A stretch of DNA of 64,000 nucleotides from Paraphaeosphaeria minitans (GCA_015832175.1 WJXW01000017.1:930001-994000); one strand, 5' to 3'. Counted from the stretch's first letter, positions 20,990-32,221 are shown. The notes: generated by a model from the sequence alone, not told the origin. Made by a program: numbers and translations.

Positions 20990-21952
20990 CTACACATTTG
21001 CGAACATAAATTCTGCAGCTGCTCCGCACTCTCCCCATTGCGGCTGGCAACCGTACGTTGGTCTACAGTAGTCGTCCTGGTTCCCACACCATCCGTAACT
21101 CGAACAACAACGTCCATATGTTGACCCCACACACCCTACACCATTTCCGCACTGGCCATTCGTGCTCACTGGTATCGTGGGGGTCGGACGCACGGAGCTG
21201 GATGTGGAGCTTGTACTCGGGCTTGGAGTTGACGTAGGCGTTGGCGTTGGCGTCGGGATAGGCGTTGAGGATGTGGACGGAGATGGTGTTGGCACTGGTA
21301 AGGAGGAAGAGGAGGAGATTGGCGGCGCGTTACCGCAAGTTCCGAAGCCGGAGCGGCACCCTGTACCGCAGTAGTCCAGTCCACTCCCGCACCAATACCA
21401 CTCTGAGCAGCAGTTTCCAAATGAAGAACCGGCACAAGTAGTGGAGTTGCCGCAGAGGCCGTTTGTGGAAACAATTAAAGTGCCTGACGGGAGCGGTGGA
21501 GAAATGGTGGAGCTGGACGAGATGGTTGAGGAGGAAGATAGCTGCGAAGAGGTCGAAGATGTGGACGGAGAAGGCGTAGGTGTTGGCGTCGGCGTAGGAG
21601 TCGGTGTGGGTGTTTCGATTGGTGCGTCGCCACATCTCCCATACTGCGGCTGGCAGCCCACCAAAGCGTTGCAGTAGTCGAACCCAGTTCCACAATAGCC
21701 GTATGTCGAGCAGCATTGATTGTTTGTACATCTTTGATTTCCTCCGTCAGAGCCGCAACGCCCCTCCAGCTGACGCGAGAACAGATATCGGGCAATTGGA
21801 TTAGGCACTGTTGCATTGTTCCTTTGCAACTGCCCTATAGACGGGCGTGTCAATTTCAATGGAAGAAGCGGCGCATGATTGTTGGCCACCGTGGAGGCAC
21901 CAGCGCCGGAGGAGCTCAAGACTCCAGTTAGGAGTAAGGCCGCGAACCGCAT
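20990..21952 (-). CDS. Secreted protein with three hevein-type chitin-binding domains
   Basis: Single exon, 320 residues, started at the ATG at 21952 that gives a clean signal peptide (RFAALLLTGVLSSSGAGAS); the open frame extends upstream without one. Three chitin-binding type 1 modules are visible, each with the CCSxYGYCG-like core: CCSTYGYCGTGFDYC, CCSEWYWCGSGLDYC and CCSSYGWCGNQDDYC. The modules are joined by long Thr/Pro/Ser linkers with (TP)n runs, likely O-glycosylated. Such proteins bind chitin in the cell wall; in plant-associated fungi some shield hyphae from host chitinases, but a purely structural role is equally possible. There is no catalytic domain. The aromatic residue set varies between modules, suggesting different binding strengths. 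Confidence 0.9.
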   Translation of the reverse strand: MRFAALLLTGVLSSSGAGASTVANNHAPLLPLKLTRPSIGQLQRNNATVPNPIARYLFSRQLEGRCGSDGGNQRCTNNQCCSTYGYCGTGFDYCNALVGCQPQYGRCGDAPIETPTPTPTPTPTPTPSPSTSSTSSQLSSSSTISSSSTISPPLPSGTLIVSTNGLCGNSTTCAGSSFGNCCSEWYWCGSGLDYCGTGCRSGFGTCGNAPPISSSSSLPVPTPSPSTSSTPIPTPTPTPTSTPSPSTSSTSSSVRPTPTIPVSTNGQCGNGVGCVGSTYGRCCSSYGWCGNQDDYCRPTYGCQPQWGECGAAAEFMFANV

Positions 21953-22465
21953 CGTTTTCAACAAAGCAGTGACCGGTTTGCAGACTTCAAGGATAGAGAA
22001 GGAGCAGGTCACTCTTAAAGAGTAGCCCACAAAGCTCACAGGTCCCTTCATCTGGCAATAAACAGGCAGAAATTCCAAAAATAGGATGGCAGGTGGAAAA
22101 GAGAACGTGCTTCCCAATCTTAACCGCGCGTGGATACGCACGCGATGCTTTGCGAGAACATGAAAATATTCCCCGAGCCCATAGAATCATAGTCCCAAGC
22201 CTGTACCGAGATATGCCATGCATGCTCGCGACCACACAAGGAAGGATCATATTCCCAGGTTATTGATCAATATCGAAGATGCTGTGCAACAGCTGGGCGT
22301 GTGGGGCATGTTGTGTTGGTGTTCAGTGCAACGATGGCCTTGCCGAGCCTTTAAAAAATGCGGATAGTCATGAATAAACCGTCATCAGGTTGCAGAAGTG
22401 GAACATTACCGGAGGTTCTCCAGCGAAAAGTGTTGTGTGAATGCGCTGTACCACCTTGCAAAGCT

Positions 22466-22493
22466 GAGCTGCAGTACCTAGGTACTGCAGCTC
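22466..22493. repeat. 28-bp perfect palindrome centred on TACCTAGGTA
   Basis: The sequence is its own reverse complement over 28 bases (14 per arm, no spacer). It begins GAGCTGCAG and ends CTGCAGCTC, with TACCTAGGTA in the middle. The same ten-base core recurs at 58172-58181 and 58396-58405. Confidence 0.9.
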
Positions 22494-25214
22494 CCCACCA
22501 TCCCGACTACCAGGTGGGGCAGGTCAAGGCTTGTCGAGCGACCATAAACAGAGTTGGCGTTGCATATATTTTCATTTGCGTCGGAAAGGAACGATGTAGC
22601 GCCTAAATGCGTTGCCGAGACTACCGAGCTCGAAAATTACCGGTAGTGAGACGAGGCGCGGCGCAGGGCGACAGGAAGTCACATTAACACATTGCAATTG
22701 ATAGCTCGATCAAGCCGAGCGCTGTGCATTGTTTTCCCAAAAGCTTCATCCTCCAAGCAGGACAGGAGGATTGAGATTTTGAGTAGTTTTGACGCATTCG
22801 TCGCAGTGGTGGTTAGTTCAGTGACAGGCCTTTGAATCTACACTCTGTAGTTACACTGGTTAGCATTGTACTTGATCGCTCGAGTGTCACCGCGAAGCTC
22901 CCAACAAGAAGTTATCAAAGTTCAGATACTAGTCGTCGTGGAGGCGTTGAGCGAAGACCAAAATTGACACAGAATTTGACAACATCTGTATCTCCTTCCT
23001 CACGTTTGGTCCCAACCCATTTGTAACCAGTTGCCAGGAATGTTAATGCGCAGGCGTTTTCTTTGGTCGACCGATCAAGGGCCGCATGTGAGCTTCCGAT
23101 CCGCGGCCATATCGATATTCCCACACATGATGTATCGTTGAATTAAAGTGAGTACCGACCTCGGTCTGAGAAGAGAATTCAGGCTTGCACCAATTGGGGT
23201 ACCAAACCGGGGATAGCTTTTTGCAAAGTTGCCTTGAAGATGAAGGCAGGCTTGATGGGTAGGCTTCGCATGTACGTCAAATCTCGTCTCCAAATTCGAG
23301 CTTGTGAGGAGCGAACAAGTCACACTGTAGTTCTTCGTGAGAGCAAGTGTTATTGTAAATGTAAATATGCTTACCCAGCCAGAATCAAGGCAGAGCCCAA
23401 GTTTGGCACTCATTTCCTTTTTAGAGCGTTCTCACTTTCCAATAACTGTACAGCCCCACAGACGTAGTTGTGCTACCATGTAGTGTTTGTTGGCCTTGAC
23501 GCTATTGTTAAGGTTTTCCATTATCATACTCGCTGGATCGCGAATATGGACACCTAAGTAGATCTTACCGTCGTAGAAACTGTAGGATCGAGAAGAGGTG
23601 TCTGGGCCTTCTGACCCAAAGACACGTGGCCGAGCATGCGGAAACTTCGGTTCATTGCAGCAAGCTTCTTTTCCAGTGCAGAGGGAGGTGACGGCGCATT
23701 GGTCGGGATATGGGATCATCCTCATCGATCCACTCGATCGGTTCGAGACTCCTTGGCAAGGATGGCTCGCTCCGGTTGTGTTTCTTATTCGTCTCTTGTT
23801 CGAGTGATAACTATGATCTGTTGTAGGCGGACCGGCTCCGCCGATATCGATCGCTTATTAGGAGCGTTAGGTTAAAATCCCGCTTCAGCTTCAAGCGTCA
23901 AGAGGGCATTGAACCGTCTGATAGCATGTTATGTGCTGAGGTATCTTGTATACGGGTCTTGGCTCTTGATAGAGTAGTAGCACTCGAAGTAAAGTGATCT
24001 CTGTCCACTGGCTCTAGATGGTTCGAGACCATGCTACTGCCGGCGGACATAATCTTCATACTCGATCACGAAAGACGATGGTACCTTTTACTGGAATGAG
24101 CTAGTAGGGCAGTCCACTACGAGGAAGATAAGCACCATTCACTCAGCCTTTGTTTAGGGCCTCGATAAGAATTTTCCGGCAGTGTTCTTTGGTGTATTCC
24201 CCATCCCGACGACCGGCAGGGCAGCCCCACAAACCCATCTGGCTTCCACATACAATGATGTGATGGAACCACCCTTCTCCTTATAACCTTTCAAACACCT
24301 TCTGATTTCATCGGTTGAGTCGCGCTTGAAGCCATTTCCGTAGAGTATAACGTCATGGTAGTTGTTATTGAAAGGTTTACCCCTCGCACTTAGGCCATGT
24401 TGCAAACTAATACAGGCGAGTGGTTCCTGTTGCTGGCTTTCCATGTTGCAAGAATAACAGATTGAGAAATTACGACGGGAAGAGGACGCGACACGATGCG
24501 TGCGTACATGACGCGATAAACAACTTTGAAGATGAAGACGAATCCCTAGATTGGGCGAATCAAGGCAAACTTGTTGAGGAGTTGTTCACAATAAGGTAAC
24601 TGCTATTAAAGGTACCAAGTCTACCGATGCCTGAGGTTGATTCGGATCTCCTCGCACAGCAGAACTCGCAGCGTCCAGTCAATTTCATTATACTTATCCA
24701 AGAAGGCTCTCCGAACTTACACGTTCCATTGATGATAGAACGGATCCGTAACACATTGCAACAGCTCACACGATCGGCAAAAACATTCAAGCGTGCTGAC
24801 CAGGGACTCGCTGTTAATGGAATTCACGGCGGCATGTGCACCTTGAAGAAGGGCGCCTGTTACACCCTGTGACGGCCGGGGACGAACCTTGCTTACACCT
24901 CTTGCGGGGATCCGAAGATGAGGCTGCGGGCTTGCGGCTGAGCTATCTAGGCACCTAATTGGCTTTCTGTCCCAATGCATGCTATCCCCGATGCAGCGAA
25001 AGCTCGCCCAAAGCCTCGTTCTAGCGAGCCTTGGCGTAAAGCAGCTCCATCGTTCAACTTGGGACTTTACAGTCTGAGAAGCCCTCAAACAGAACGGCAT
25101 GTTGAAACCTAATGTCAATGCCGGCTGACACCGCCCAATGAGGCACCTGTTCCAAACACCGGATGGTGGTTTTCATGGCACAGTTGATTAAGCGCCCCTA
25201 CCTACCCCGGTAGG

Positions 25215-25250
25215 TACCTACCTACCTACCTACCTACCTACCTACCTACC
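25215..25250. repeat. (CCTA)n tetranucleotide repeat
   Basis: About nine CCTA units roughly 150 bp upstream of the P450 pseudogene start. Shorter CTAC/TAGG runs occur in many other spacers of the window. Confidence 0.85.
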
Positions 25251-25398
25251 CAGGGCAGCGTCAGCAAGTCCCGTTGTACATACTCTCGCAAGTACGAGTC
25301 ACCCCTGGGCAAGTTTAGGTAAATGCGCTACCACCGGCCGTGTCAGCAATCCTGTCCCACACCCGCAAGAACTACTCTACCTACCGTAAACCATCATC

Positions 25399-26879
25399 AT
25401 GCTGGCTAAGATCCTGCTGAGTGTTGTCGCTGCCTTGGTCACGTATAGCTTCATATCGTCAATCGCGAAAAAACTTCGCCATGCTGCGACAGCAAAAGTG
25501 CTTGGCTGCGACCCAGCTCCAGTCGAGCCTCGGGCGGATCCATTCGCACTCATCAACTTAGTCAAGACTATGTGGGCTCACGGCAACAATCAGCTCCTGG
25601 AGTACTTACAGGGCACTTTCGAAAACACATCCTCGCATGCGAACAGAACGGTCTACACGTACGAGACAGAGTTCTTAGGTGACAAGGTTCTCTTTACTTG
25701 CGACCCGAAGAACATCCAAGCCATGTTAGCAACGCAATTTAAAGACTTCGAATTGGGCCAGATTCGAACAGGGTCGTTCAATCCACTGTGAGTTGCGCCG
25801 TCATCCACAACTCTACATTTGCGTTTCGAGCGACTGATCGTTTCAGGGAGGCTTGGTCACGGCATCTTTTCGGCTGACGGGAAGCAATGGGAGCGCTCCC
25901 ACGCTCTTCTGAGACCCCAATATTCGCGCGATCAAGTCAGTGACCTAGACCTAGAGGAACGCCATGTTCAGAACATGCTTCAGGCTTTACCCATCGAAGT
26001 CGGCGCCTGGTCTGACGCGATTGACCTGCAGCCGCTTTTTTTTCGACAACTTATATATTTTTTAAGTTTAATGCAAAGGTATGCCTTATCTAGTGCAGAG
26101 TCTAAAAGGAGTGGAACAGAGCAAGAAGGAAAAGTACGTGTTTCTCGACAGCCTAGCGAGCGAGACCGATGACCCAGTGGAAATTCGCAATCAGTTGCTT
26201 TCCATTCTTGTTGCTGGGCGCGATACCACAGCCGCCTGCTTGAGCTTCATGTTCCTTATGCTGGCTCAGCATCCCGACGTCTTCAGCAAGCTCCGCAAGA
26301 CCATCATCGAAGATTTCGGCACGTTTGATTCGCCCAAAGACATTTCCTTTTCCAGGCTGAAGGCTTGCTCGTATCTGCAGTGGTGCATCAATGAGACATT
26401 GCGGCTGTATCCCAGCGTACCATGGAACTCGCGGCGCAGTGCCAAGGACACCTCTCTTCCAACCGGGGGTGGCAAGGATGGCCTGTCCCCGATCTTTGTG
26501 CCGAAGGGAGTCGAGACGGTGTACATAGTGCAAATTATGCAGACGCACCCTGAAATCTGGGGTCCGGACGCAAACACATTCAGGCCTGAACGATGGCAGA
26601 ACCAGAGACACGGGTTTGAATATCTACCATTCAATGGTGGGCCGCGGTAAAGATCTCGACCCGAGATGATTCTGTAAGGTACTGACGATTGGACAGTATG
26701 TGCCTTGGTGAGCAATTCGCCTTGACCAAAGCTGGCTATGTAGTCGTACGCCTTTTGCGCAACGGTTTGATAAGTTGGATGGCTCACCTGGGGCGTCGGA
26801 ACCCGTCAAGTGGAGACTATCCTTGACAGGCAGACCGAAGAACGGAGTCAAAGTGCGATTGCACGCTGCATCTGAATAG
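25399..26879 (+). pseudogene. CYP52-type cytochrome P450, deleted and frameshifted
   Basis: Exon 1 (25399-25787) encodes a membrane anchor (LAKILLSVVAALVTYSFI) and the start of the P450 fold. A GTGAGT donor and an acceptor ending GGGAG (25850) join it to LGHGIF and DGKQWERSHALLRPQYSRDQVSDL, wording typical of CYP52. Around 26045-26085 roughly 100 codons are missing with a frame change. The frame then resumes with the I-helix LLSILVAGRDTTAAC, the ExxR in INETLRLYP, FRPERW, and a heme loop split by an intron: FNGGPR then MCLGEQFAL. A further frameshift near 26757 scrambles the C terminus, whose true end is recognisable to a TAG at 26879. CYP52 enzymes omega-hydroxylate alkanes and fatty acids; this copy cannot. 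Confidence 0.82.
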
Positions 26880-27313
26880 CAGAGGTCTTCACTCGAGCGA
26901 TGGGTATGGTATAAAAAGCATTGGCTACCAGCTGGTATGACTTGGGTGTTCCATTCCAGCCTTTCCAATAGCAACATGCCCTTTCTGCAAACAATGCTTC
27001 TTCGCTGCTATATGGGACGCTCATCATTCGATTTATAAGCAACTCAATGGGAAACACTGATATTTTTGATGAGCTCCGACGTCATAAACCAATAAAAAGC
27101 AGTATGAACTGATTCTATATAACTTCTGTTAAGACAGGCTACTCCCATTAAGGGACATAACGAAACAAAAGTTTAGAGAGACGACTAACTGTATTTGGTT
27201 AGTGTGTATTGGAATCGGTTAGTCTCTTCCACGAAGACAGGCACTTGAGCCCGCTTTCTACTAGGTATCAACCCTATCTCTACAGGCCCGGCTGAAAGCC
27301 ACAGTAACAAGCC
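26880..27313. other. Intergenic region
   Basis: Spacer between the P450 remnant and the TRHO-like gene; nothing recognised beyond a likely promoter. Confidence 0.4.
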
Positions 27314-28525
27314 ATGGAAGATATGTCAACACCAAAAGACAACTCGGATCCCGTCAAATACACTTGTACATGCCCCGCCAAAATCGAAGGCGGAAGCGTC
27401 CTTCTCTTCTACCGCTACTGGGCCAACACCCCAGTACTTCCTGCAGAACACTCCCCTGAAACCCACAACCCACAAGGCCTCGCCAATTTTCACAAAGACC
27501 TTGCAACCTCGCTCAACATAGGTGGTAAATTCCGCATTGCGAGCGAAGGCTTCAACATCACACTTGGCGGCCCTTCCTCCGCGATAAATCACTACATCGA
27601 CGCCTGCCTTGCACACTGGTCCTTCGCCAACATAGACATCTCAACGCAGCAAGCCCGAGATGCCTACTTCAAGCCCACGCCAGGCTGCGCGTGTGCATTT
27701 GGCGGCAAAGCATCTGTCAAGGTTACGGCTGAGATCACGCCGCTCGGCATCACGAACTACGCGCCTGCATCGTGGAGCAACGTCATATCCCTTCCTCCCT
27801 CCGAGTTCCACGATTTGTGCCAGAAAGGTGACATCCCACTAATAGACGTACGAAACCACTATGAGTCGCGCATCGGGTACTTCGTTACCGGAGATGGGAG
27901 CGTAGCCGTGCGGCCAGCGGTGCGGAGATTCAGCCAGTGGCCTGGGTACGTCGTGAGGCATGTGTTGGGAAATGACGTGTTCAAGAAGCCTAGTGGGGTG
28001 GCGACGTACTGTACGGGCGGAATCCGGTGTGAGAAAGGGGCTCGCTGGATGCAGGAGGCTTTGGCGGGTGAAGATGGAGAGAGCAGCGCGCCGGTGTATA
28101 CTCTGCATGGTGGTATTGTGGCATACCAGGCTTGGATGGAGGAGGAGGTTAGGGAGGGGAGGAAGCAGCCTGAAGATAGCTTTTTCAAGGGGACGAACTA
28201 CGTATTTGACGCACGAGGGGCAATTGGGAGGCAGCAAGCGGTGTCGATGTGCCATGGTTGTGGGAAGTCGGAGGATCGGCTGGGCAAGTGTGAAGGGCCT
28301 GGCTGTCACTTGGTTCTCGTTGTTTGCGAGGCTTGTGAGACCCAAGGTGGAGTTAGGTGTTGTGAGAACTGCCACGATATCCGCCAGGGACAAGGGACAG
28401 CTGGGCGGAGTACTCAGATTTGTCAGTGCGAGAGCGAGCGAGAGAAGTCGCTTTGGGGTGACGGGGGGGCAAAGCTGACTCGAAGGGGGAAACAGGCAAA
28501 GACAAAGAACGTAGCAACACGGTGA
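27314..28525 (+). CDS. Rhodanese-domain protein, TRHO/YceA-like (TSTD2-like)
   Basis: Single exon, 403 residues. ATG at 27314 in good context (GCCATGG); a second ATG three codons later is also usable. The N-terminal domain (residues ~25-130, FYRYW, LNIGGKFRIASEGFNITLGG) is the acylphosphatase-like part of the YceA/TrhO family. The rhodanese domain follows with DVRNHYE and the active loop CTGGIRCEKGA (residues 233-243), including the catalytic cysteine. The C-terminal third has many Cys pairs (CHGCGK, CEACETQGGVRCCENC), as in the eukaryotic and larger bacterial members, probably binding zinc. Bacterial TrhO hydroxylates uridine 34 of tRNAs; the fungal role is inferred by homology. The active cysteine is present. 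Confidence 0.9.
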   Translation: MEDMSTPKDNSDPVKYTCTCPAKIEGGSVLLFYRYWANTPVLPAEHSPETHNPQGLANFHKDLATSLNIGGKFRIASEGFNITLGGPSSAINHYIDACLAHWSFANIDISTQQARDAYFKPTPGCACAFGGKASVKVTAEITPLGITNYAPASWSNVISLPPSEFHDLCQKGDIPLIDVRNHYESRIGYFVTGDGSVAVRPAVRRFSQWPGYVVRHVLGNDVFKKPSGVATYCTGGIRCEKGARWMQEALAGEDGESSAPVYTLHGGIVAYQAWMEEEVREGRKQPEDSFFKGTNYVFDARGAIGRQQAVSMCHGCGKSEDRLGKCEGPGCHLVLVVCEACETQGGVRCCENCHDIRQGQGTAGRSTQICQCESEREKSLWGDGGAKLTRRGKQAKTKNVATR

Positions 28526-29419
28526 CAGTGTCTTAATTCTAGAGCAGTCCCACAATCGCAGATTCAGACCGGCTATGGAATACATTAGACATTATAAACT
28601 GCGACGAACTCGCAATTATCAGGTTATTCAGGCTTCAACATCAGGGACATTTCCCATTCCCTTCTATCCCGTTTCTTCGTTTTCTGATGTTTTTCATCAA
28701 GCGTGACCACGCAGGACCGACATCGAGATCAAGTAACACGCACAACGAGACAATCTTGACAGAAGCCTCCCTCACACGTCTTGCAAAGACCTCTTTCCGA
28801 CGCCGTACGGGCTTCCTGGGCTCACGGTCCATCCAGACCTCTGCTCAAACTCAAGCGGCTCTTTGTTGTACACCTTGAACCACTTTTCGAACCTCGGCGT
28901 AGAGTACCACTTCCTTACCATCTCGTACCCGCGCATTTTCTAGTCCACCAAGTATTTCAAACGCGCTCCTCTTACAAACAGAGCAATTGCCGTTTTCGTT
29001 GGCTATCGTTCGACGTAGGTCAGTGTGAATGGATGCAGTTGATCAAGATTGCAGGTGACGCGACCGGAAGTGGAGAAGATCGCGTCTTGCTGTTCTGGCC
29101 TAGCTTCAGTTGTTCTGCTAGCGCGTCTTCTCCACACTTGGACGGCTGCCGGTCCGCTTTGCTCCACCACTTCTCTCTCCACCCCATTTGCATGGAACCG
29201 GCCCATGCTCTAGTGCGAACCACGATTCCGTCGCTTTGCGTGTCCGCAAACGGGATGCGCTCGATGCTTGGAACCGCATCATAAACCTCTCATCTTGACC
29301 TGTGTACGAGTTATCGTGTTACGCTCATATGAGCTCATCGAGAGTTGAATTCGCCATCTGCAACCCTATGGAGCATGTCGAACTGTCAGCTCTGGCCATG
29401 GTGGCCTTCGCCGTAGAGT
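28526..29419. other. Intergenic region between convergent genes, with a possible small ORF
   Basis: Between the TRHO-like gene and the multi-pass membrane protein. On the minus strand 28936-28772 an open frame of 54 codons (MRGYEMVRKWYSTPRFEKWF...) has protein-like composition but no recognised domain; it may be a gene remnant or 3' exon. The 167-codon plus-strand frame here is basic and low in structure and is not believed. Confidence 0.3.
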
Positions 29420-30363
29420 TCATACGGTTTGAATGTTGTCGAACCAGTCCATCGATGTCGTTCCTTGTCGTCGCGAGCCAGTGTCTTCAGGACATACGGC
29501 CTCGACATGCCGTGGGTTGTCTCGGTCTTCTTTCACATCGAGGCTGTCCGACCCGGAAGACGTGGATCCTCGCACAGAGATCCGATCAAGCACTGACTTG
29601 AAGTCGTCGAGGAAGATGACATCGGCTGTACACTTGAAGATGAAAGCGATCTAGAAAATCAGCTCTCAGTAACTCCCGTAGAGATTTCCACACGTACCTT
29701 CCACAAGGGGTTCTTGCCACGGCAGGGTGTATTAATGGCCAGGACGACGACTACATCGGCAATGACGAAGCCAATGGACAAGACCATCGACGACAAAAGG
29801 ACTAAGAACTTGCCGCTTGCGCGGACGAGGTGGACGATGCTACAATCGTAGGCGCGCTTAATGATGTATATCAGATATCCGGTCGTGAAGAGCCACCAGG
29901 GCTCCCGGCAAAGAAACTCCCACGGGCGCAAGTGGACGAAGTAGTCGCTTCCGAGGTTGTTGTTGTACTGGAAGAGGAAGTAACACTCCACGATCCAGTA
30001 CGGCCAGACCAGTATGAGCGTACCGAGATAGACCCAGTTTCCGGTCCTACCTAGGAAAGGCTTGATCTTAATCCAGTTGATGACATTGTGAAGGTTGTAC
30101 GAGATGTACAGCAGCACAGACGTGCAAGTGGAGTACCATCCGGCGTTGGGTCCACTGAAGAAGATGTACGACCCACGGAATGCAGCGAGGATGAGCTCGG
30201 CGAGAATGAGCTTATGTAGAAGTGCATGGCGGCGGAAGCTTGCGAGGGTCAGCATCAAGAGGACAACCAGGCCGCCGACCATGTAGCCCTGTCCCCATGC
30301 CTCGGCGATGGTACCAGACACTCCATCAACAGTATGAGCGCATTTGTCGCGGGCGGCGCCCAT
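29420..30363 (-). CDS. Multi-pass integral membrane protein, unknown function
   Basis: Two exons on the minus strand: 30363-29698 and 29650-29420, giving 298 residues. The GTACGT donor and TTTTCTAG acceptor join NPLWK to IAFIFKCTADVIFLDDF in frame. About six or seven hydrophobic helices are visible, including GYMVGGLVVLLMLTLASF, LILAELILAAFRGSYIFF, VYLGTLILVWPYWIVECYF and FLVLLSSMVLSIGFVIADVVVVL. The cytoplasmic tail is Ser/Asp-rich (RGSTSSGSDSLDVKED). It resembles the many uncharacterised seven-helix fungal membrane proteins; no transporter or receptor motif is apparent. Without splicing the protein would end eleven residues into the intron. Confidence 0.78.
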
Positions 30364-30853
30364 TTCAGATCATTCTGCAGTGAATCCTGCAGGGGAGGAA
30401 GACGAATGGAGACGACAGATGGACGAGGGGGGGACTGGGATCCAAGTGCGGGCGGAATGCACCCCGGAAGTAGTTCCCTTTATAATAGCGGCCTTTCCCC
30501 ACGATCGATACTGGAGCGTGCGCGTGCGCGTGCGCGTGCGCGCTAGGATAGTCTCGCCACAGATGCCATAAACTCTGGCTACGGCTCTTAGACTGTGTTT
30601 CGTGCCCGAAGGAAGGAATCTCCCATCACTTGTTGGTCGCCATCTAGGCTCTTGGTCATTGGCATGTCGATCATCACCATTTGGGCGTCAAGTTTTGCGC
30701 GCAACCCCTTCTCTATCCAAACAGCAACTCTGGCTCGTATGATTGCCCCGAGAGGTCACCGCCAAACACTAACACAAATACTTGCATTGAAGGAACTCAC
30801 ATGAAGAATCTTCAGGTCATCAAAGCTGACGATCAGCATGTGCTTGCGCTTAT
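30364..30853. other. Intergenic region with GC-alternating repeat
   Basis: Promoter side of the membrane-protein gene, then spacer. Contains GCGTGC-type alternating purine-pyrimidine sequence at 30516-30543, a potential Z-DNA tract. No gene seen. Confidence 0.45.
30516..30543. repeat. (GCGTGC)n alternating purine-pyrimidine repeat
   Basis: About four and a half perfect copies of a GCGTGC hexamer, wholly alternating purine and pyrimidine, lying about 150 bp upstream of the minus-strand membrane-protein start codon. Confidence 0.85.
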
Positions 30854-31283
30854 TATGGTACCCGGCGGAAGTAGTGTTAGGTGGGCCCAGCACAGCAGGG
30901 ATGCCGCTCCTATGTAAAAATTATCGCTTGCTGACAAAGACGCATCAAAACGCTCTGTTTTTTGTACTAATCAACGTGTTTCTTTGTCGCGCCACCCATC
31001 TACGCGTCATCCATACTATGTTAACAGCGCCCTCCACACCTCAGCACCAGTATTGTGATTGTTTCTGAGGCGTGGACATTCATCGCAGTTAACTTGCTGC
31101 AAGAGCTTATTACTAGTATGCCTACTCAATGCTAGGCAGTGATTAATGCTAAGGGCGGGCAAACATAGTACTAGTGTATTGTATGTAATATTATGCAAAG
31201 ATACACAAGCGCCATTTGTTTACATAGGAGCGGCATCCCTGCTGTACTGGGCCCACCTAACACTACTTTCGCCGGGTACCATA
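30854..31283. mobile_element. MITE-like element with 63-bp terminal inverted repeats and TA target duplication
   Basis: Left arm 30856-30918 and right arm 31219-31281 are inverted copies that differ at only about two positions, both transitions. Each arm begins TGGTACCCGGCG at its outer end and reads to CTATGTAAA inside. The outer ends are flanked by TA on both sides (30854-30855 and 31282-31283), the target-site duplication expected for Tc1/mariner-type insertion. The ~300-bp AT-rich middle has no transposase frame. The element is therefore probably a non-autonomous miniature transposon. The small frames running through both arms are accidental products of the inverted repeat. Confidence 0.75.
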
Positions 31284-31900
31284 GTAAGCCAATCCTCCAG
31301 ATGTGGGGCAGTCTCGTTTACAGCTAATTTCTGTCTGTTAAGATGAAGTACAGCCTGGTTGGCTGTCACCGGATCATCCCGACAACTCCGCGAAAGACCC
31401 GCACTACCTAGTCCCGTGATGAGCACCTCGGGATCTTCCAAAAGGAAGCACGGGAGCACTCCTAGGGTTCAAATATTCTATTGCCCGGAGCTTCAATGGT
31501 ACCCCTACGCTGAATCATCCTATGGCGAAACACGATCGTCAAACCAACAAAGGGTGCCATCTCACAATGAATACCCCAACAATGTGCTGCATCGTGCATC
31601 ATACAGTACAGATGAACAATGCTAGCTCTACATTACCATGTAAGCAATATATAAGAGCCCAATTCGACCTACTGTCACCTCATCCATTTCCAAATTGCAA
31701 CGGGCATTGCACGCAAAAGCCCGCGAAAGCTTGACTTCGAACGACGAAAAGTACACACCACTTTAGCATCAAAACACACAGCAGTTACAGAGCAGATCGA
31801 AATGTGGTATTGTGCTGTCCAACCTCGGCGTCCGCAGGCGGACATCCGATCTATCATGGCGGTTGCTAACATTCTTGCTCCCATAATTCCCACAGCCACC

Positions 31901-32221
31901 ATGGCTCCGGGAAATTCGGGGCGCCCTGATAGAAAGTACTGTCGAATGTGTGCTATTTGGTGCCGGCGCGACGGTTTTCCTAGACACACAAGGTCCAAGA
32001 TGCATCAGAGGGCTGCTGAGGCTGCCAAATTGATGGAGGCAGACTTTTCTCGCACGGAGACCGTGCCGACGGATGCAGTTGCATCTATCCAAAGTCGGGT
32101 AGATGCCGTTGAACACGGCCCCTCGGTCCTGGATGAGCATGCTGTGGAGTCATCGACACCAGGTGGTGTATCGTCTCCCAAATCGCAGCATAATAACGAG
32201 TGTAAAACTAAGGGAGATTAG
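31901..32221 (+). CDS. Small protein with a C2H2-like zinc finger
   Basis: 106 residues from an ATG at 31901 in an ideal context (GCCACCATGG); the frame is open from 31802 with weaker ATGs. One finger is visible: C-x2-C-x11-H-x5-H (CRMCAIWCRRDGFPRHTRSKMH, given here only as its pattern C14 to H35). The rest is low-complexity Ser/Glu. A similar C-x2-C-x12-H-x5-H finger occurs in the protein at 34959-35786. Function unknown; it could be a fragment of a larger DNA-binding protein. The surroundings are transposon-like and decayed, which lowers confidence that it is expressed. Confidence 0.45.
   Translation: MAPGNSGRPDRKYCRMCAIWCRRDGFPRHTRSKMHQRAAEAAKLMEADFSRTETVPTDAVASIQSRVDAVEHGPSVLDEHAVESSTPGGVSSPKSQHNNECKTKGD

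Larger units (their letters stand above)
21953..25398. other. 3.4-kb gene-poor region
   Basis: No gene can be supported. Several open frames of 60-133 codons exist on both strands (for example 23432-23725 minus and 24154-24444 minus) but none shows a domain or splice-consistent extension. The stretch holds a 28-bp perfect palindrome at 22466-22493 and a CCTA repeat just before the P450 remnant. It may contain unrecognised short genes or degraded sequence. Confidence 0.5.

Noticed and set aside
23720..24060. GGTTCGAGAC-type sequences resembling tRNA B boxes
   Set aside because: No A box or acceptor stem at the right distance and no cloverleaf could be drawn; no tRNA called anywhere in the window.
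30838..31459. Two frames sharing the peptide SSVRWAQ-SRDAAPM, apparently a repeated protein
   Set aside because: The similarity comes from the inverted repeats of the MITE-like element being read in both directions, not from duplicated genes.
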